A stretch of 64,000 nucleotides of DNA from Pandoraea anapnoica (lineage in GTDB: Bacteria > Pseudomonadota > Gammaproteobacteria > Burkholderiales > Burkholderiaceae), in the NCBI RefSeq assembly GCF_902459765.1, contig NZ_CABPSP010000002.1:124001-188000 (forward strand), given 5' to 3'. A program made the translations under genes and the position numbers. This document shows, piece by piece, positions 46,103 through 54,922 of the stretch; the stretch's first letter is position 1, and every line of letters starts with the position of its first letter. Below the pieces are notes generated by a model. The model made no database searches. It was not told where the DNA came from and saw nothing but the letters and a program-made list of their open reading frames with translations.

Positions 46103-46945
46103 TCAAGCGCCAAACGCTTTGACGAACATGCCGAATGCCACGACGGCCATGAGCGCAGAGAAGATCTGCTGAAGGCGTGATGCTGCCAGACGTGGCGCGA
46201 GCGCACGCCCCAGTAACATGCCCACCACAGCACCCACGACAAACGTCCATCCCTGCGTTCCCGGATGCATGCCATGCCACCACGCATTGGCAACGGTGCC
46301 TGCGGAAATCAGTGCAATGACGAAAAGTGACGTCGCCACGACGCCGTGCACCGAAATGTCGGTGAAGCGCCGCAATGCAGGCACGATGACGAAACCGCCG
46401 CCAACGCCGAGCAGCCCCGATGCAAAGCCCGAGATACCACCAATCGCACCCAGCGTGCTCGCCACTTGCCGGGTCCAATGCAAGCGCCCCGTCGCCGGGT
46501 CCATCCGGCATAGCGGCAACGGTGTACCAGCACCCGCGGTGCCACCCGCCTCCGCACTGCGCCCGCCACTTCGGGAAGCCCGATACATCCGTGCGGCCAC
46601 GATCAGCATCGCCATGGCGAACAGCCCGACGAGCCAACGCTCCGGTAGCCGATGCGCCATCCATGAGCCCAGCGGCGCGAGACAAACCCCGATGCCCGCC
46701 ATCAGCATCGCCGCACGATAGCGCACAATGCCGGCCCGCAAGCCTTGCGCACTGCCCACGGCGGCACTCGCGCCGACGGCAAGCAGGGCGACGGGCCCCG
46801 CCTGCGGCACGCCCCAACCGAGTCCGAACACCAGCGCCGGCACCGCAAAGATGCCACCACCCGCGCCCGTCAAACCCAACACCAGCCCCACCGCTGCACC
46901 GAGCAGGGCGGCCGTGGGCGAAACACTCGAGAGGTCGGGGAACAT
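46103..46945 (-). CDS. TauE/SafE-family anion exporter
   Basis: A 280-residue membrane protein with about eight helices in two repeats. Each repeat opens with a Gly-rich signature: GLVLGLTGAGGGIFAVPALV and GFASGLLGVGGGFVIVPALR, diagnostic for the TauE/SafE family, which exports sulfite, sulfoacetate or related organosulfonates or small anions. ATG 46945 is the start that puts helix 1 about 12 residues in. A 16-base perfect palindrome sits 51 bases upstream behind a TATAAT. No sulfur-metabolism gene adjoins it, so substrate is open. Confidence 0.88.
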   Translation of the reverse strand: MFPDLSSVSPTAALLGAAVGLVLGLTGAGGGIFAVPALVFGLGWGVPQAGPVALLAVGASAAVGSAQGLRAGIVRYRAAMLMAGIGVCLAPLGSWMAHRLPERWLVGLFAMAMLIVAARMYRASRSGGRSAEAGGTAGAGTPLPLCRMDPATGRLHWTRQVASTLGAIGGISGFASGLLGVGGGFVIVPALRRFTDISVHGVVATSLFVIALISAGTVANAWWHGMHPGTQGWTFVVGAVVGMLLGRALAPRLAASRLQQIFSALMAVVAFGMFVKAFGA

Positions 46946-46995
46946 GGGCGATATCCAGCAGAGAGTGACTTGACAGCAAAACCAAATCACTATTT

Positions 46996-47011
46996 GTCAT
47001 AAGCTTATGAC
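46996..47011. promoter_or_regulatory. Perfect 16-bp palindrome at the TauE promoter
   Basis: GTCATAAG/CTTATGAC has no spacer. On the minus strand it follows TATAAT (in TATATAATCC) by five bases, so it would cover the transcription start of the TauE gene, as a repressor operator would. No convincing -35 element is visible, which is compatible with an activator-dependent or weak promoter. Confidence 0.5.
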
Positions 47012-47045
47012 GCTGGATTATATAGAAGCCTCAGGCGACAGAAAA

Positions 47046-47071
47046 GAACAGCGGCGCTAACTAAGCGCCGC
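47046..47071 (-). terminator. Rho-independent terminator of the CoA-transferase gene
   Basis: GCGGCGCT and AGCGCCGC form a perfect eight-base stem around a five-base loop (47051-47071). On the minus strand it is followed by TGTTCTTTTCTG. It lies 35 bases beyond the CoA-transferase stop. Confidence 0.75.
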
Positions 47072-47105
47072 CGTGTCCGGAAATGCGGGAAACAACCAAA
47101 AGTGC

Positions 47106-48452
47106 CTATGACGAGGACGTCCGGACACTGATGTCGACCGGCACCTCGCTGGCACCGGGCCCAGCATCGAGTTCCGCGTCGAGTTCCGCAATGATGTCTC
47201 CGGTGTGAGCGCCCGGTGCGGGTGGATCGAGACGGGTGACGGGGCTTTGTCCATTAAGACGCACGGGCGAGACGATCGTGTGGGTCGTCTCGCCGCTGGG
47301 CAGCACCATCGGGCGCACCCAACCCATGTGGGCCACCTGCGGATCGGATAGCACACGGGAATAGGTGCTGATTTCCGTGCACGGGACACCGACGGCCACC
47401 AGTCGCGCGAGCCAGACATCACGGTCGTCCAGCACGAATACCGCTTCGAGCACGTCGCGCAACGCCGCCTGATGACGCGCCCGCTCCCGCGCACTGCTGA
47501 AGCGCGGGTCGTCGAGCAGATCCACACGGTGCACGAGGGCGCAAATCGCCTCCCAATGCGTCTGGACGTCCAGATCCATGCCGAAGTAGCCGTCGCGCGC
47601 CCGGAAGGTCGGCCAAGGGGCCGACGGACCGCCAAAACGCTCGCCCTCACCGGGCAGAGGCACGGCCAGCGGCGACACCTTGCCATGGCCCGCTGCGTCA
47701 GCCAGCGCCCGACGCTGACGCGTCACGGCCGACAACTCGGCGTCGACCTGCGCCGCGTCGCCCGCTTCCGATCCTGCCATGGCCGCTGCCGGCACGAGTC
47801 CTGCGCGATGGGCCGCCTCGGCCCCGGCATCGCCCGCTCGCAAAGCGGCAATCGCCAGCGTCGCGCCGAGCATAGGCACATCGATGTGCACGCCCACGCC
47901 CTGCTGCTTCGCTGCGACGAGCGCCGCCGAGACGGAAAACGCGGCGTACAGTCCTGCGGCCAGATCGGCAATGGGCAGATCGCGCGGTGGCTCGGCACCG
48001 CTTGGCACCGCCCCCAGCATGCCCCTGAGCGCCTCGAGCGCGGGCACCCCCGGCTGCGGCACGGAGCGCGGGCCATCCTGTCCGAATGCGGAAATGGAAA
48101 CGTAGACGAGATGCGGTTGCACAGCTAATAGCGCATCGTAGCCAAGCCCGGCACGCGCTAACGTGCCGGGTGGCAGGCACTCGATGACGACGTCCGCGCC
48201 GCGCACTAGTGTGTGAGCGAGACTGCGGCCTTCGAGCGTCAGCAGATCCAGCGCGACGGAGCGCTTGTTGCGACGCAATCCGACCTGTGCCGATTCGCCG
48301 ATCGTGCTTTGGTATTCGTTGGAAATATCGTCGACGGGATCGTCGACCATGATGACGTCCGCGCCCATGTCGGCAAGCAGCATGCCGCAATAGGCACCCG
48401 CCGCGCCACGACAGAACTCAATGACGCGGATCCCCGTAAGTGGTGCATTCAA
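47106..48452 (-). CDS. Class III (CaiB/BaiF) CoA-transferase
   Basis: A 448-residue protein of the interlocked-dimer CoA-transferase family. N-terminal GIRVIEFCRGAAGAYCGMLLADMGADVIMVD and the block SVALDLLTLEGRSLAHTLVRGADVVIECLPPG are standard; the catalytic Asp region appears as LPIADLAAGLYAAFSVSAALV. It moves CoA between acyl groups, for example with succinyl-CoA or formyl-CoA as donor. The family is broad and the substrate is not predictable; the gene stands alone, with no acyl-CoA dehydrogenase or hydratase nearby. The linker between residues 210 and 270 is unusually Ala/Gly-rich. Confidence 0.88.
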   Translation of the reverse strand: MNAPLTGIRVIEFCRGAAGAYCGMLLADMGADVIMVDDPVDDISNEYQSTIGESAQVGLRRNKRSVALDLLTLEGRSLAHTLVRGADVVIECLPPGTLARAGLGYDALLAVQPHLVYVSISAFGQDGPRSVPQPGVPALEALRGMLGAVPSGAEPPRDLPIADLAAGLYAAFSVSAALVAAKQQGVGVHIDVPMLGATLAIAALRAGDAGAEAAHRAGLVPAAAMAGSEAGDAAQVDAELSAVTRQRRALADAAGHGKVSPLAVPLPGEGERFGGPSAPWPTFRARDGYFGMDLDVQTHWEAICALVHRVDLLDDPRFSSARERARHQAALRDVLEAVFVLDDRDVWLARLVAVGVPCTEISTYSRVLSDPQVAHMGWVRPMVLPSGETTHTIVSPVRLNGQSPVTRLDPPAPGAHTGDIIAELDAELDAGPGASEVPVDISVRTSSS

Positions 48453-48588
48453 TATCTGACCCCTATTTGCTTGCCTGGCGGTTTGTTGTTGTTTTCAACC
48501 CTTGGCAGCCGTCTGACGCGGCATTGAGCGCATTCTAGAACAGTTATTCAACGCTGGTCACTGCGAAAAAATGGAGGTCGCACCGCAC

Positions 48589-48619
48589 GTTGCCACCGGG
48601 CAACAGCCCGGGTGGCAAC
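48589..48619. repeat. Strong stem-loop downstream of corA
   Basis: GTTGCCACC-GGGC and GCCC-G-GGTGGCAAC pair around AACA, about 13 pairs with one bulge. It lies about 70 bases past the corA stop and 137 bases upstream of the CoA-transferase start. Neither side has a T-run. It may end the corA transcript or stabilise it. Confidence 0.5.
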
Positions 48620-48689
48620 GCCCGCCGGGACACGCGCCTGACACAGACACCGCGCCCGCCCGTTTGCCGTCGTAGCCTCTAAAGGGGCG

Positions 48690-49667
48690 CTACAGCCAGC
48701 CGGCCTTGCGGAATTTCATGAATAGCAAGACGTCGATGACAGCCATCGCGGCAATACAGACCGGATACCCGTATTGGAATTTCAGCTCGGGAATGTCGGC
48801 GAAATTCATGCCGTAGATCCCGGCAATCATCGTCGGCACGGCAAAGAGCGCCGCGAACGACCCGAGCCGCTTCGTCGTTTCGTTCTCGGAGAGCGAAATC
48901 ATGCCGAGATTGACGGAAAGCGCCGTCGTGACCATTTCACGCAGCAGATCGACGTTTTTCGAAATGCGTTGAAGATGATCGAAGACGTCGCGGAAGTACT
49001 CCTGCATGCCGCCGCACAGCTTGGGTGCCATGGCCCCGAACAACTTACTGACCGCTTCCATGAGCGGCACGCACGCGTGTTGCAGCGTAATGAGCCGACG
49101 CTTGAGCTGATACAGATCCTCGATGATCGCGCGCCCCTTGTTCGGCGTGTTCGGGGTAAAGATCTGCTCTTCGATGGCTTCGAGCTGCGCTTCGAGGTCG
49201 TTGAACACGGGGAAGTAACTGTCGACGATGGCGTCCATCAGAGCATAGAGGACGAAGATCGAGCCCTGGCGCAGCAAATTCGGCTCCTTCTCCGCCCGCG
49301 CACGCACCGCGCCCAGTCCCTGCGTGGCGTTCGAGCGCACCGAGAGCACATAGTTGTGCCCCGCGAAAATCGCGACTTCGCCAATCGTGAAATCGCCGTC
49401 GGCGTCCTTGTTGAGCACGTGCAGCACGGCAAAGAGCGAGTCGCCGTATTGCTCGATTTTCGGACGCTGATGTCCGTGCTGGGCGTCTTCGACGGCAAGG
49501 TCGTGCAGCCCGAATTCGTGCTGCATCTGCGCCAGTTCGCCCGGACCGGGATCCTTGAGCGCCACCCAGACAAAGCCGTCGGGACGTTCGAGATAGTCCG
49601 AGATTTCATCGGGGTGCAGATCGGCAATCTTGCGGCCATCCTCATAGGCCACACAGTTCACTAGCAT
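48690..49667 (-). CDS. corA: CorA-type magnesium/cobalt transporter
   Basis: A 325-residue CorA-family cation channel. The long N-terminal cytoplasmic domain contains the helical funnel (NEPNLLR-type, KEPNLLRQGSIFVLYALMDAI) and ends with two TM helices; between them is the pore signature GMN in MIAGIYGMNFADIPE. The C terminus is MKFRKAGWL with basic residues at the membrane face. ATG 49667 has AGGAAGA three bases upstream and matches the normal family length; the open frame continues upstream in a nonsense-looking Arg-rich stretch that is not coding. It acts as a homopentamer in the inner membrane. Confidence 0.94.
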   Translation of the reverse strand: MLVNCVAYEDGRKIADLHPDEISDYLERPDGFVWVALKDPGPGELAQMQHEFGLHDLAVEDAQHGHQRPKIEQYGDSLFAVLHVLNKDADGDFTIGEVAIFAGHNYVLSVRSNATQGLGAVRARAEKEPNLLRQGSIFVLYALMDAIVDSYFPVFNDLEAQLEAIEEQIFTPNTPNKGRAIIEDLYQLKRRLITLQHACVPLMEAVSKLFGAMAPKLCGGMQEYFRDVFDHLQRISKNVDLLREMVTTALSVNLGMISLSENETTKRLGSFAALFAVPTMIAGIYGMNFADIPELKFQYGYPVCIAAMAVIDVLLFMKFRKAGWL

Positions 49668-49758
49668 GCGTCTTCCTGGTCGAGGCGGCCGCCCTGCACT
49701 CTGCGCGTGGCGCGAGCGCCGGGCACTGCGCACGCTACCGCCGCCACCCTCGCGAGCG

Positions 49759-52464
49759 TCAGCCCTTGCGTGTCTCCCGCGCCTGCGCCGTCTGTTGCAG
49801 CGGCAGCCGGATATGAACGATGCCCGCCTCCATCTCCTTGTCTTCGACAAAGCCGAGATGACGGGCGAGTGTCAGCATACGCGTATTTGCCGTAAGCACA
49901 TAGCCGATGAGTTCCCCGGTGCCCCGCTTGCGGCTGTAGTCGACGATATGCTCCATGAGCGCGCGCCCCAGCCCTCGCCCCTGCGCCGCGGGACTCACCG
50001 TCACCGCGAACTCGGCGACGGTATTGTCCGGGTCGGCCATCGCCTGCACCACGCCTAGCAATCGTGTGTTGCCCGCCTCGTCCTTTTCCGTAGCGACGAA
50101 CGTCATTGCGCGGTCATAGTCGATCTGCGTGACGCGCGCCATCTGCGAATGCGATAGCTCCTTGATCAGGCCGAAATAGCGGAACTGGATGTCCTGCGGT
50201 GTCAGCGTGTGGAAGAACGCGTTGTAAGCCGGTTCGTCCTCCGGGCGGATGGGACGCACGCGCACGGGCTTTCCGCCAGCATCGACGGTACTTTCCAGCT
50301 CCTGCGGATACGGCGCGATCGACAGACGTCCGTGCCCGGGGAGCGACGGCTTTCGCGCCACAATCCGCGCATCGAGTGCCAGCACACCACGCGCATCGGC
50401 AAACAACGGATTAATGTCCAGCTCGGCGATCTCCGGCACATCGCACACGAGCTGCGAGAGCTTCACCAACGTCAGATAAATCGCCTCGTGATCGGCGGCC
50501 GGACGGCTGCGATAGCCCGCGAGCAACTTCGACACACGGGCGCGCGCCACCATGTCGCGCGCGAGGTTCAGGTTCAGCGGCGGCAGGCCGATGGTGCGAT
50601 CGGCGATGACTTCGACGGCTGTGCCGCCCTGCCCGAATAGCAGCACCGGACCGAAGACGTTATCGGTGGCCACCCCCACGATCAGTTCGAAGGCTTCGGC
50701 ACCGTTAGCCATGCGCTGGACCGAATAGCCGGTCACACGCGCATCGGGTTTCGCAGCCAGTGCGCGCTTGCGAATTTGGCGTGCCGCGTCGCTCGCCTGC
50801 TCCGCAGTTTCGATGTTGAGCACCACACCTCCCACATCGGACTTATGCGTGATGTCCGGCGAAATCAGTTTGACTGCGACGGGAAAGCCGATGCCTTTGG
50901 CGATCTCGCCCGCCAGCTCCGGTGTCTCGGCCACGAGCGTCTCGACCACCGGAATCCCGTAAGCCGCCAGCACACCTTTCGCTTCCGGTTCGGTCAGCAA
51001 GGCCCTGCCCTCACGCATGGCGCTGTCGACAATCGCGCGTACGCGCGCCACATCCGGCGCAAAGCCCGGCGGGATCGACGGCGGCGTCTCCATCAGCAGC
51101 GCCTGGTTACGTCGATAGTTGACGGCTTCGAGAAAGGCACGCGCGGCGTTCTCCGGTGTGTCGTAGGTCGGCAGCCCGGCCTCGCGACAGATGCGGCGGG
51201 CGCGCTCGGCCGTCTCGCCACCGAGCCAGCAGGTGAAGACGTTCTTCGACGGACGCGGCAGCGCCGCAAGCGCGTTCGCCACGTCGAGACTCGGCATCAC
51301 GGCGGTGGGTGCCTGAATGAAGAGGACGGCCGCCGTCTCGGGGTCTTCGCACAGCGCCGCGAGCGTGGCCGTGTAGCGTTCGAGATCCGCATCGCCACCG
51401 ATGTCCACTGGGTTCACGCGGCCCAGCGTTTTCGGCAACGCGACGTCGAGCGCCGCACGAGTCTTTTCCGTCAGATGGGCAAGCTTGCCACCGTCGAGCA
51501 CCAGCGCGTCGGTCGCCATCACGCCCGCGCCGCCGCCGTTGGTCATGATCGACAGCTTGTCGCCTGCGAACGGACGCAGGCGCGCCAGCGTCTCGACGGC
51601 AGCAAACAGTTCATCGGTGGTGTCCACACGCAACATCCCCGCGCGACGGATCGCGGCGTCGTACACGTCGTCCGACCCCGCCAGCGCGCCGGTGTGCGAC
51701 GCCGCCGCCTGCGCGCCTTCAGGCACGCGTCCGGACTTGATCACGACGACCGGCTTGTTGCGTGCTGCGGCGCGTGCGGCGGACATAAACTTGCGCGCGT
51801 CGCGAATCGATTCCATGTACATCAGAATGGCGTCGGTGCCGGGATCGCTCGCCAGATAGTCGAGCATGTCGCCGAAATCCACGTCGGCACTGTCGCCCAT
51901 CGACACGAAATGCGAGAAGCCGATTTCACGCGCGTCGGCCCAGTCGAGCACGGCTGTCGTGAGCGCCCCCGACTGGGAGACGAACGCGAGTTTTCCTGCG
52001 CGCGCACCCATATGCGCGAAGCTGGCGTTCAGGCCGATGCCGGGACTCAGCAGCCCGATGCAGTTCGGTCCGAGGATGCGCAGCACGTGCGGCTTCGCGT
52101 TTTTTAGCATGCGTTCCTGCAACGTCACACCCTGACGATCCTTTTCTCTGGCAAGGCCCGAGGTCAGCACGACCACTGCGCGCGTGCCACGCTCACCCAG
52201 ATCGCGAATCAGATCGGGCACGGTCGACGCCGGCGTGCAGATCACCGCGAGGTCGGGTGCCTGCGGCAAATCGGCGACGTCTCGGTAGCACTTGAGATCC
52301 GCGAGCGTCGAATACTTCGGATTGACCGGATAGATGTCGCCCTTGAAGCCCCCGTCGATGATGTTTTGCAGCACGGTCGTCCCCACGCGTCGCTCGCGAC
52401 GGGACGCGCCGATCACGGCGACCGACTTTGGCTGGAACATCTGGCTCAGGTTACGGGTGGTCAT
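49759..52464 (-). CDS. Pat-like protein: NDP-forming acyl-CoA synthetase fused to GNAT acetyltransferase
   Basis: About 901 residues. Residues 1-460 are the CoA-binding and ligase parts of ADP-forming acyl-CoA synthetases (SVAVIGASRRERRVGTTVLQ; ILGPNCIGLLSPG), 490-700 an ATP-grasp region (FPVAVKLISPDITHKSDVGG), and 730-890 a GNAT domain (VSPAAQGRGLGRALMEHIVD is the acetyl-CoA loop). This is the architecture of E. coli PatZ/Pka and Salmonella Pat, which acetylate and inactivate Acs and other enzymes. The His-containing loop ASHTGALAGS of working synthetases is retained at about 257. ATG 52464 begins MTTRNLSQMFQPKS, as expected for the family. Monocistronic. Confidence 0.92.
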   Translation of the reverse strand: MTTRNLSQMFQPKSVAVIGASRRERRVGTTVLQNIIDGGFKGDIYPVNPKYSTLADLKCYRDVADLPQAPDLAVICTPASTVPDLIRDLGERGTRAVVVLTSGLAREKDRQGVTLQERMLKNAKPHVLRILGPNCIGLLSPGIGLNASFAHMGARAGKLAFVSQSGALTTAVLDWADAREIGFSHFVSMGDSADVDFGDMLDYLASDPGTDAILMYMESIRDARKFMSAARAAARNKPVVVIKSGRVPEGAQAAASHTGALAGSDDVYDAAIRRAGMLRVDTTDELFAAVETLARLRPFAGDKLSIMTNGGGAGVMATDALVLDGGKLAHLTEKTRAALDVALPKTLGRVNPVDIGGDADLERYTATLAALCEDPETAAVLFIQAPTAVMPSLDVANALAALPRPSKNVFTCWLGGETAERARRICREAGLPTYDTPENAARAFLEAVNYRRNQALLMETPPSIPPGFAPDVARVRAIVDSAMREGRALLTEPEAKGVLAAYGIPVVETLVAETPELAGEIAKGIGFPVAVKLISPDITHKSDVGGVVLNIETAEQASDAARQIRKRALAAKPDARVTGYSVQRMANGAEAFELIVGVATDNVFGPVLLFGQGGTAVEVIADRTIGLPPLNLNLARDMVARARVSKLLAGYRSRPAADHEAIYLTLVKLSQLVCDVPEIAELDINPLFADARGVLALDARIVARKPSLPGHGRLSIAPYPQELESTVDAGGKPVRVRPIRPEDEPAYNAFFHTLTPQDIQFRYFGLIKELSHSQMARVTQIDYDRAMTFVATEKDEAGNTRLLGVVQAMADPDNTVAEFAVTVSPAAQGRGLGRALMEHIVDYSRKRGTGELIGYVLTANTRMLTLARHLGFVEDKEMEAGIVHIRLPLQQTAQARETRKG

Positions 52465-52648
52465 AGCGACTCCGGGGGTGGGTAAGACAGCGTGAAAAAC
52501 AGCGAAGCTGAGAACGTGAGAACGCGCGCTCCGGCTCAAGCGGCGCGCGCGTTCATCGTCGTCTGTGATGCAGAGCTATCGGCGAAACCGTCGACGTCGA
52601 AAGATGGGTAAGTAGCCCGGGAGGCCGCACAGGCGCCCGGGCATATCG

Positions 52649-53134
52649 TCACTCGCCGCGCAGGTGCGCTTCGACCTTCCACAGGTGGTCGTCGACGCCG
52701 CGCGAGATTTCGGTGAAGACGTCCGACGTAGTGGCGTCGCCAATCTCGGCGGACGCATCGATCAGGCCGCGAATGATCTCGCCGTAGGCCGCGAGGGCTT
52801 CGGCCAACGCGGCAGCATGATCGAGACCGCGTTTGAATTCGTTCTTGTATGTCGGCAATTCGGTCTTCTGTGCAACGGTCTGCACGCGGCCGTCGGCCAC
52901 GCCACCCAGCGCAACCAGACGCTCAGCGCACAGATCGGCCCACTCGATGGCCGCGTTATAAACCTCGTCGAAAAGCAAGTGCAGTTCGATGAAGCCCGGG
53001 CCGTGCACATTCCAGTGCGCCTGCTTCGCCTGACGCTGCACATCGATGCCGTTGATCAGCCCGCGATTGAGCTGGTTCACCGATTCGATACGGATCTTCT
53101 CACCGAGGGTGTTACGCGTATGGTTCAAAGCCAT
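52649..53134 (-). CDS. dps: Dps DNA-binding ferritin-like protein
   Basis: A 161-residue Dps. The ferroxidase site residues appear in RQAKQAHWNVHGPGFIELHL and FDEVYNAAIEWADLCAERL. The dodecamer would store iron and protect DNA from peroxide; the short N-terminal tail MALNHTRN with Lys/Arg before helix 1 may touch DNA. ATG 53134 has AGGAGTG four bases upstream, a strong site; the frame is open far upstream but only as a shadow of the HdeD gene. It is likely controlled by stationary-phase or OxyR signals as elsewhere, not visible here. Confidence 0.95.
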   Translation of the reverse strand: MALNHTRNTLGEKIRIESVNQLNRGLINGIDVQRQAKQAHWNVHGPGFIELHLLFDEVYNAAIEWADLCAERLVALGGVADGRVQTVAQKTELPTYKNEFKRGLDHAAALAEALAAYGEIIRGLIDASAEIGDATTSDVFTEISRGVDDHLWKVEAHLRGE

Positions 53135-53229
53135 TTGACACTCCTGATGTCTGACAACCCGCAGGTTGCCGGGGGAAGCCGTCGGCAACGGGCGCTCGGC
53201 GCCCATGCGGACGAACGGAGACAATGCGA

Positions 53230-53802
53230 CTACGACCTGAGGTGTCCCGGCGGCGCATGCGGCACGCCATGCGCGGCACCTCGCAGTTTGACACCCGCCA
53301 GCACCAGCAAAACGCCCCAGATGATGGCCCACGAACCGATGGCCCAGATCAGCGCTAACGCGCCCGCGCCCGGTTGCCACATGATGAAGATGGCAAACAG
53401 AATGCTGAACACACCGGAGAGAATGACCCACAGTTCGCCCTTGATCTCGCGACGCAACGCGATACCGGCCGCCACCTGCAACACGCCGGTGACGAAACTC
53501 CAGGCCACGATATAGATAAGCAACGCGACGGCGGTCAACGCCGGGTTGAGATAAGTCAGGACTCCGATCACTATGCCCGCAATGCCTTGCAGCAACGGCA
53601 GCCACCAATCGGCATGCTCCTGGCGCGCACTCCATGCGCCGCTGAGCGAGAAGACCCCGTCCACGAACGAAAACGCGCCGAAACACAGCACCAGCACCGC
53701 AATCGTCACGCCGGGTAACGCAAAAGCCGCGATACCGAAGATCACGGCCAACACACCGCGCAACACAAGCAACCACCAGTATTTCGACAGAAGTCTGAGC
53801 AT
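53230..53802 (-). CDS. HdeD-family membrane protein
   Basis: A 190-residue inner-membrane protein with six helices in three pairs (WWLLVLRGVLAVIFGIAAFA; ITAVLVLCF-like VTIAVLVLCFGAFSFVDGVF; WWLPLLQGIAGIVIGVLTYL and so on), the DUF308/HdeD pattern. HdeD is linked to acid resistance in E. coli at high cell density. ATG 53802 has GAGAGGGATG just upstream. It lies 95 bases before dps on the same strand; a stress-related transcript shared with dps is plausible. Confidence 0.9.
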   Translation of the reverse strand: MLRLLSKYWWLLVLRGVLAVIFGIAAFALPGVTIAVLVLCFGAFSFVDGVFSLSGAWSARQEHADWWLPLLQGIAGIVIGVLTYLNPALTAVALLIYIVAWSFVTGVLQVAAGIALRREIKGELWVILSGVFSILFAIFIMWQPGAGALALIWAIGSWAIIWGVLLVLAGVKLRGAAHGVPHAPPGHLRS

Positions 53803-54379
53803 GGCATCCCTCTCGTGAAATATCCGCAGGTAGCGAATCAGGACGACTGGCACCTATCACACCTTCGATACGTTTGGTGTGAATGGGGGCGTCAGATGGG
53901 CGTCAAGAACCCATTCTAGAGACGGCTTCGACGTGAGATCAAGTGAAATATACGCGAATGCTTGTGTCATTCGCATTCGCTTTGACAGACGTCATCCGAC
54001 CTCAAATCTCCGCCCCGCACGCCAACGGCATTTCCGCACCGACACCCGCGATTGCCCCGCCATCGCTGCGGCAATGCGTCGCATTCACACGCGTTACCCC
54101 GCCATCGTTGCCCTCAATCATTCATCGCATGCGCAATGCGTCCATCAAAAACGTGCGCTTTGCGCGTATATCGCCGAGACACCCGACGCGCTGCCTCGCC
54201 TCTCAATTGGGATCTTTCCGAAAGCCCTTTGTGCGCGCGCATTTCGGGCAAATGCCTTCATAGACTACGTAAAAAGCGTCCGAAATGCGGTGCATGCACT
54301 GACGTTATGAGAACGATATTTACGTAGCCCCCAAGGTGAATCATTTCACTTTCGAATAGGACTCCAAAGGAGAAACATC
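53803..54379. promoter_or_regulatory. 577-bp intergenic region before the fimbrial operon
   Basis: Between divergent HdeD and fimbrial genes. Open frames here lack ribosome sites and family likeness, and I do not call a gene. The right end carries the operon leader: a perfect interrupted palindrome GTGAA-TCAT-TTCAC (54336-54349), then TAGGACTCC and AAAGGAG seven bases before the first fimbrial ATG. The remaining 500 bases show no repeat or clear promoter. Confidence 0.45.
54336..54349. promoter_or_regulatory. Inverted repeat in the fimbrial operon leader
   Basis: GTGAA-TCAT-TTCAC, five perfect pairs with a four-base spacer, 31 bases before the first fimbrial ATG. It may be an operator or a small leader hairpin. 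Confidence 0.4.
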
Positions 54380-54907
54380 ATGAACCGACCGTTGCTTCGT
54401 CTGGCCCTTACGGGAATCGTCGCCGCGCTTGGACAGAGCGCACCGACCCATGCCGCCGTTTACTCCAACGGGTCGGCAACCACACAGATGCGCGTTCAGT
54501 TGACGATCCTGCCCGGGTGCACCATCGCCGCCACGCCCATGACATTCAACGCGGTACAGGGCTCGGCGACAGGACCGGTGGCGAGCACCTCGTCGCTCAC
54601 CGTGATCTGTACCGCGTCGACGGGTTACAACATCGGCCTGAATGCGGGCACCGTGCCGAACTCCACCGAGACCAACCGTCTGCTGGCAGGCACGCTCACA
54701 GGCAACACCACGACCATCCCGTTCGGGCTTTTTCAGGACGCGGGCTACGCCACGCCATGGGGCAACACGCAGGGCTCGAACACGCTCAGCGACTCAGGCA
54801 CGGGCGTGATCAAGACGTACACGGTCTACGGTCAGGCGACGCTCTCGGCCACCATGCCTGCTCCGGACGTCTACTCGTCGACCGTCACGGCAACCGTCTA
54901 CTTCTAA
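54380..54907 (+). CDS. Spore-coat-U domain fimbrial subunit (sigma-fimbria major pilin type)
   Basis: A 175-residue secreted protein. Signal peptide to about THA-AVY (residue 26); the mature part is one SCPU domain: LTILPGCTIAATPMTFNAV, SSLTVICTASTGYNIGLNAG with paired Cys, and the final strand YSSTVTATVYF. Such proteins (CsuA/B type) are the main subunits of archaic chaperone-usher pili and assemble by donor-strand exchange. It is the first gene, with AAAGGAG before the ATG, and the chaperone gene begins 15 bases after it. Confidence 0.9.
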   Translation: MNRPLLRLALTGIVAALGQSAPTHAAVYSNGSATTQMRVQLTILPGCTIAATPMTFNAVQGSATGPVASTSSLTVICTASTGYNIGLNAGTVPNSTETNRLLAGTLTGNTTTIPFGLFQDAGYATPWGNTQGSNTLSDSGTGVIKTYTVYGQATLSATMPAPDVYSSTVTATVYF

Positions 54908-54922
54908 GGGATCAGCTCAATC

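Noticed and set aside
53879-54310. Open frames in the region before the fimbrial operon
   Set aside because: No ribosome sites, unusual composition and no motif; treated as intergenic.
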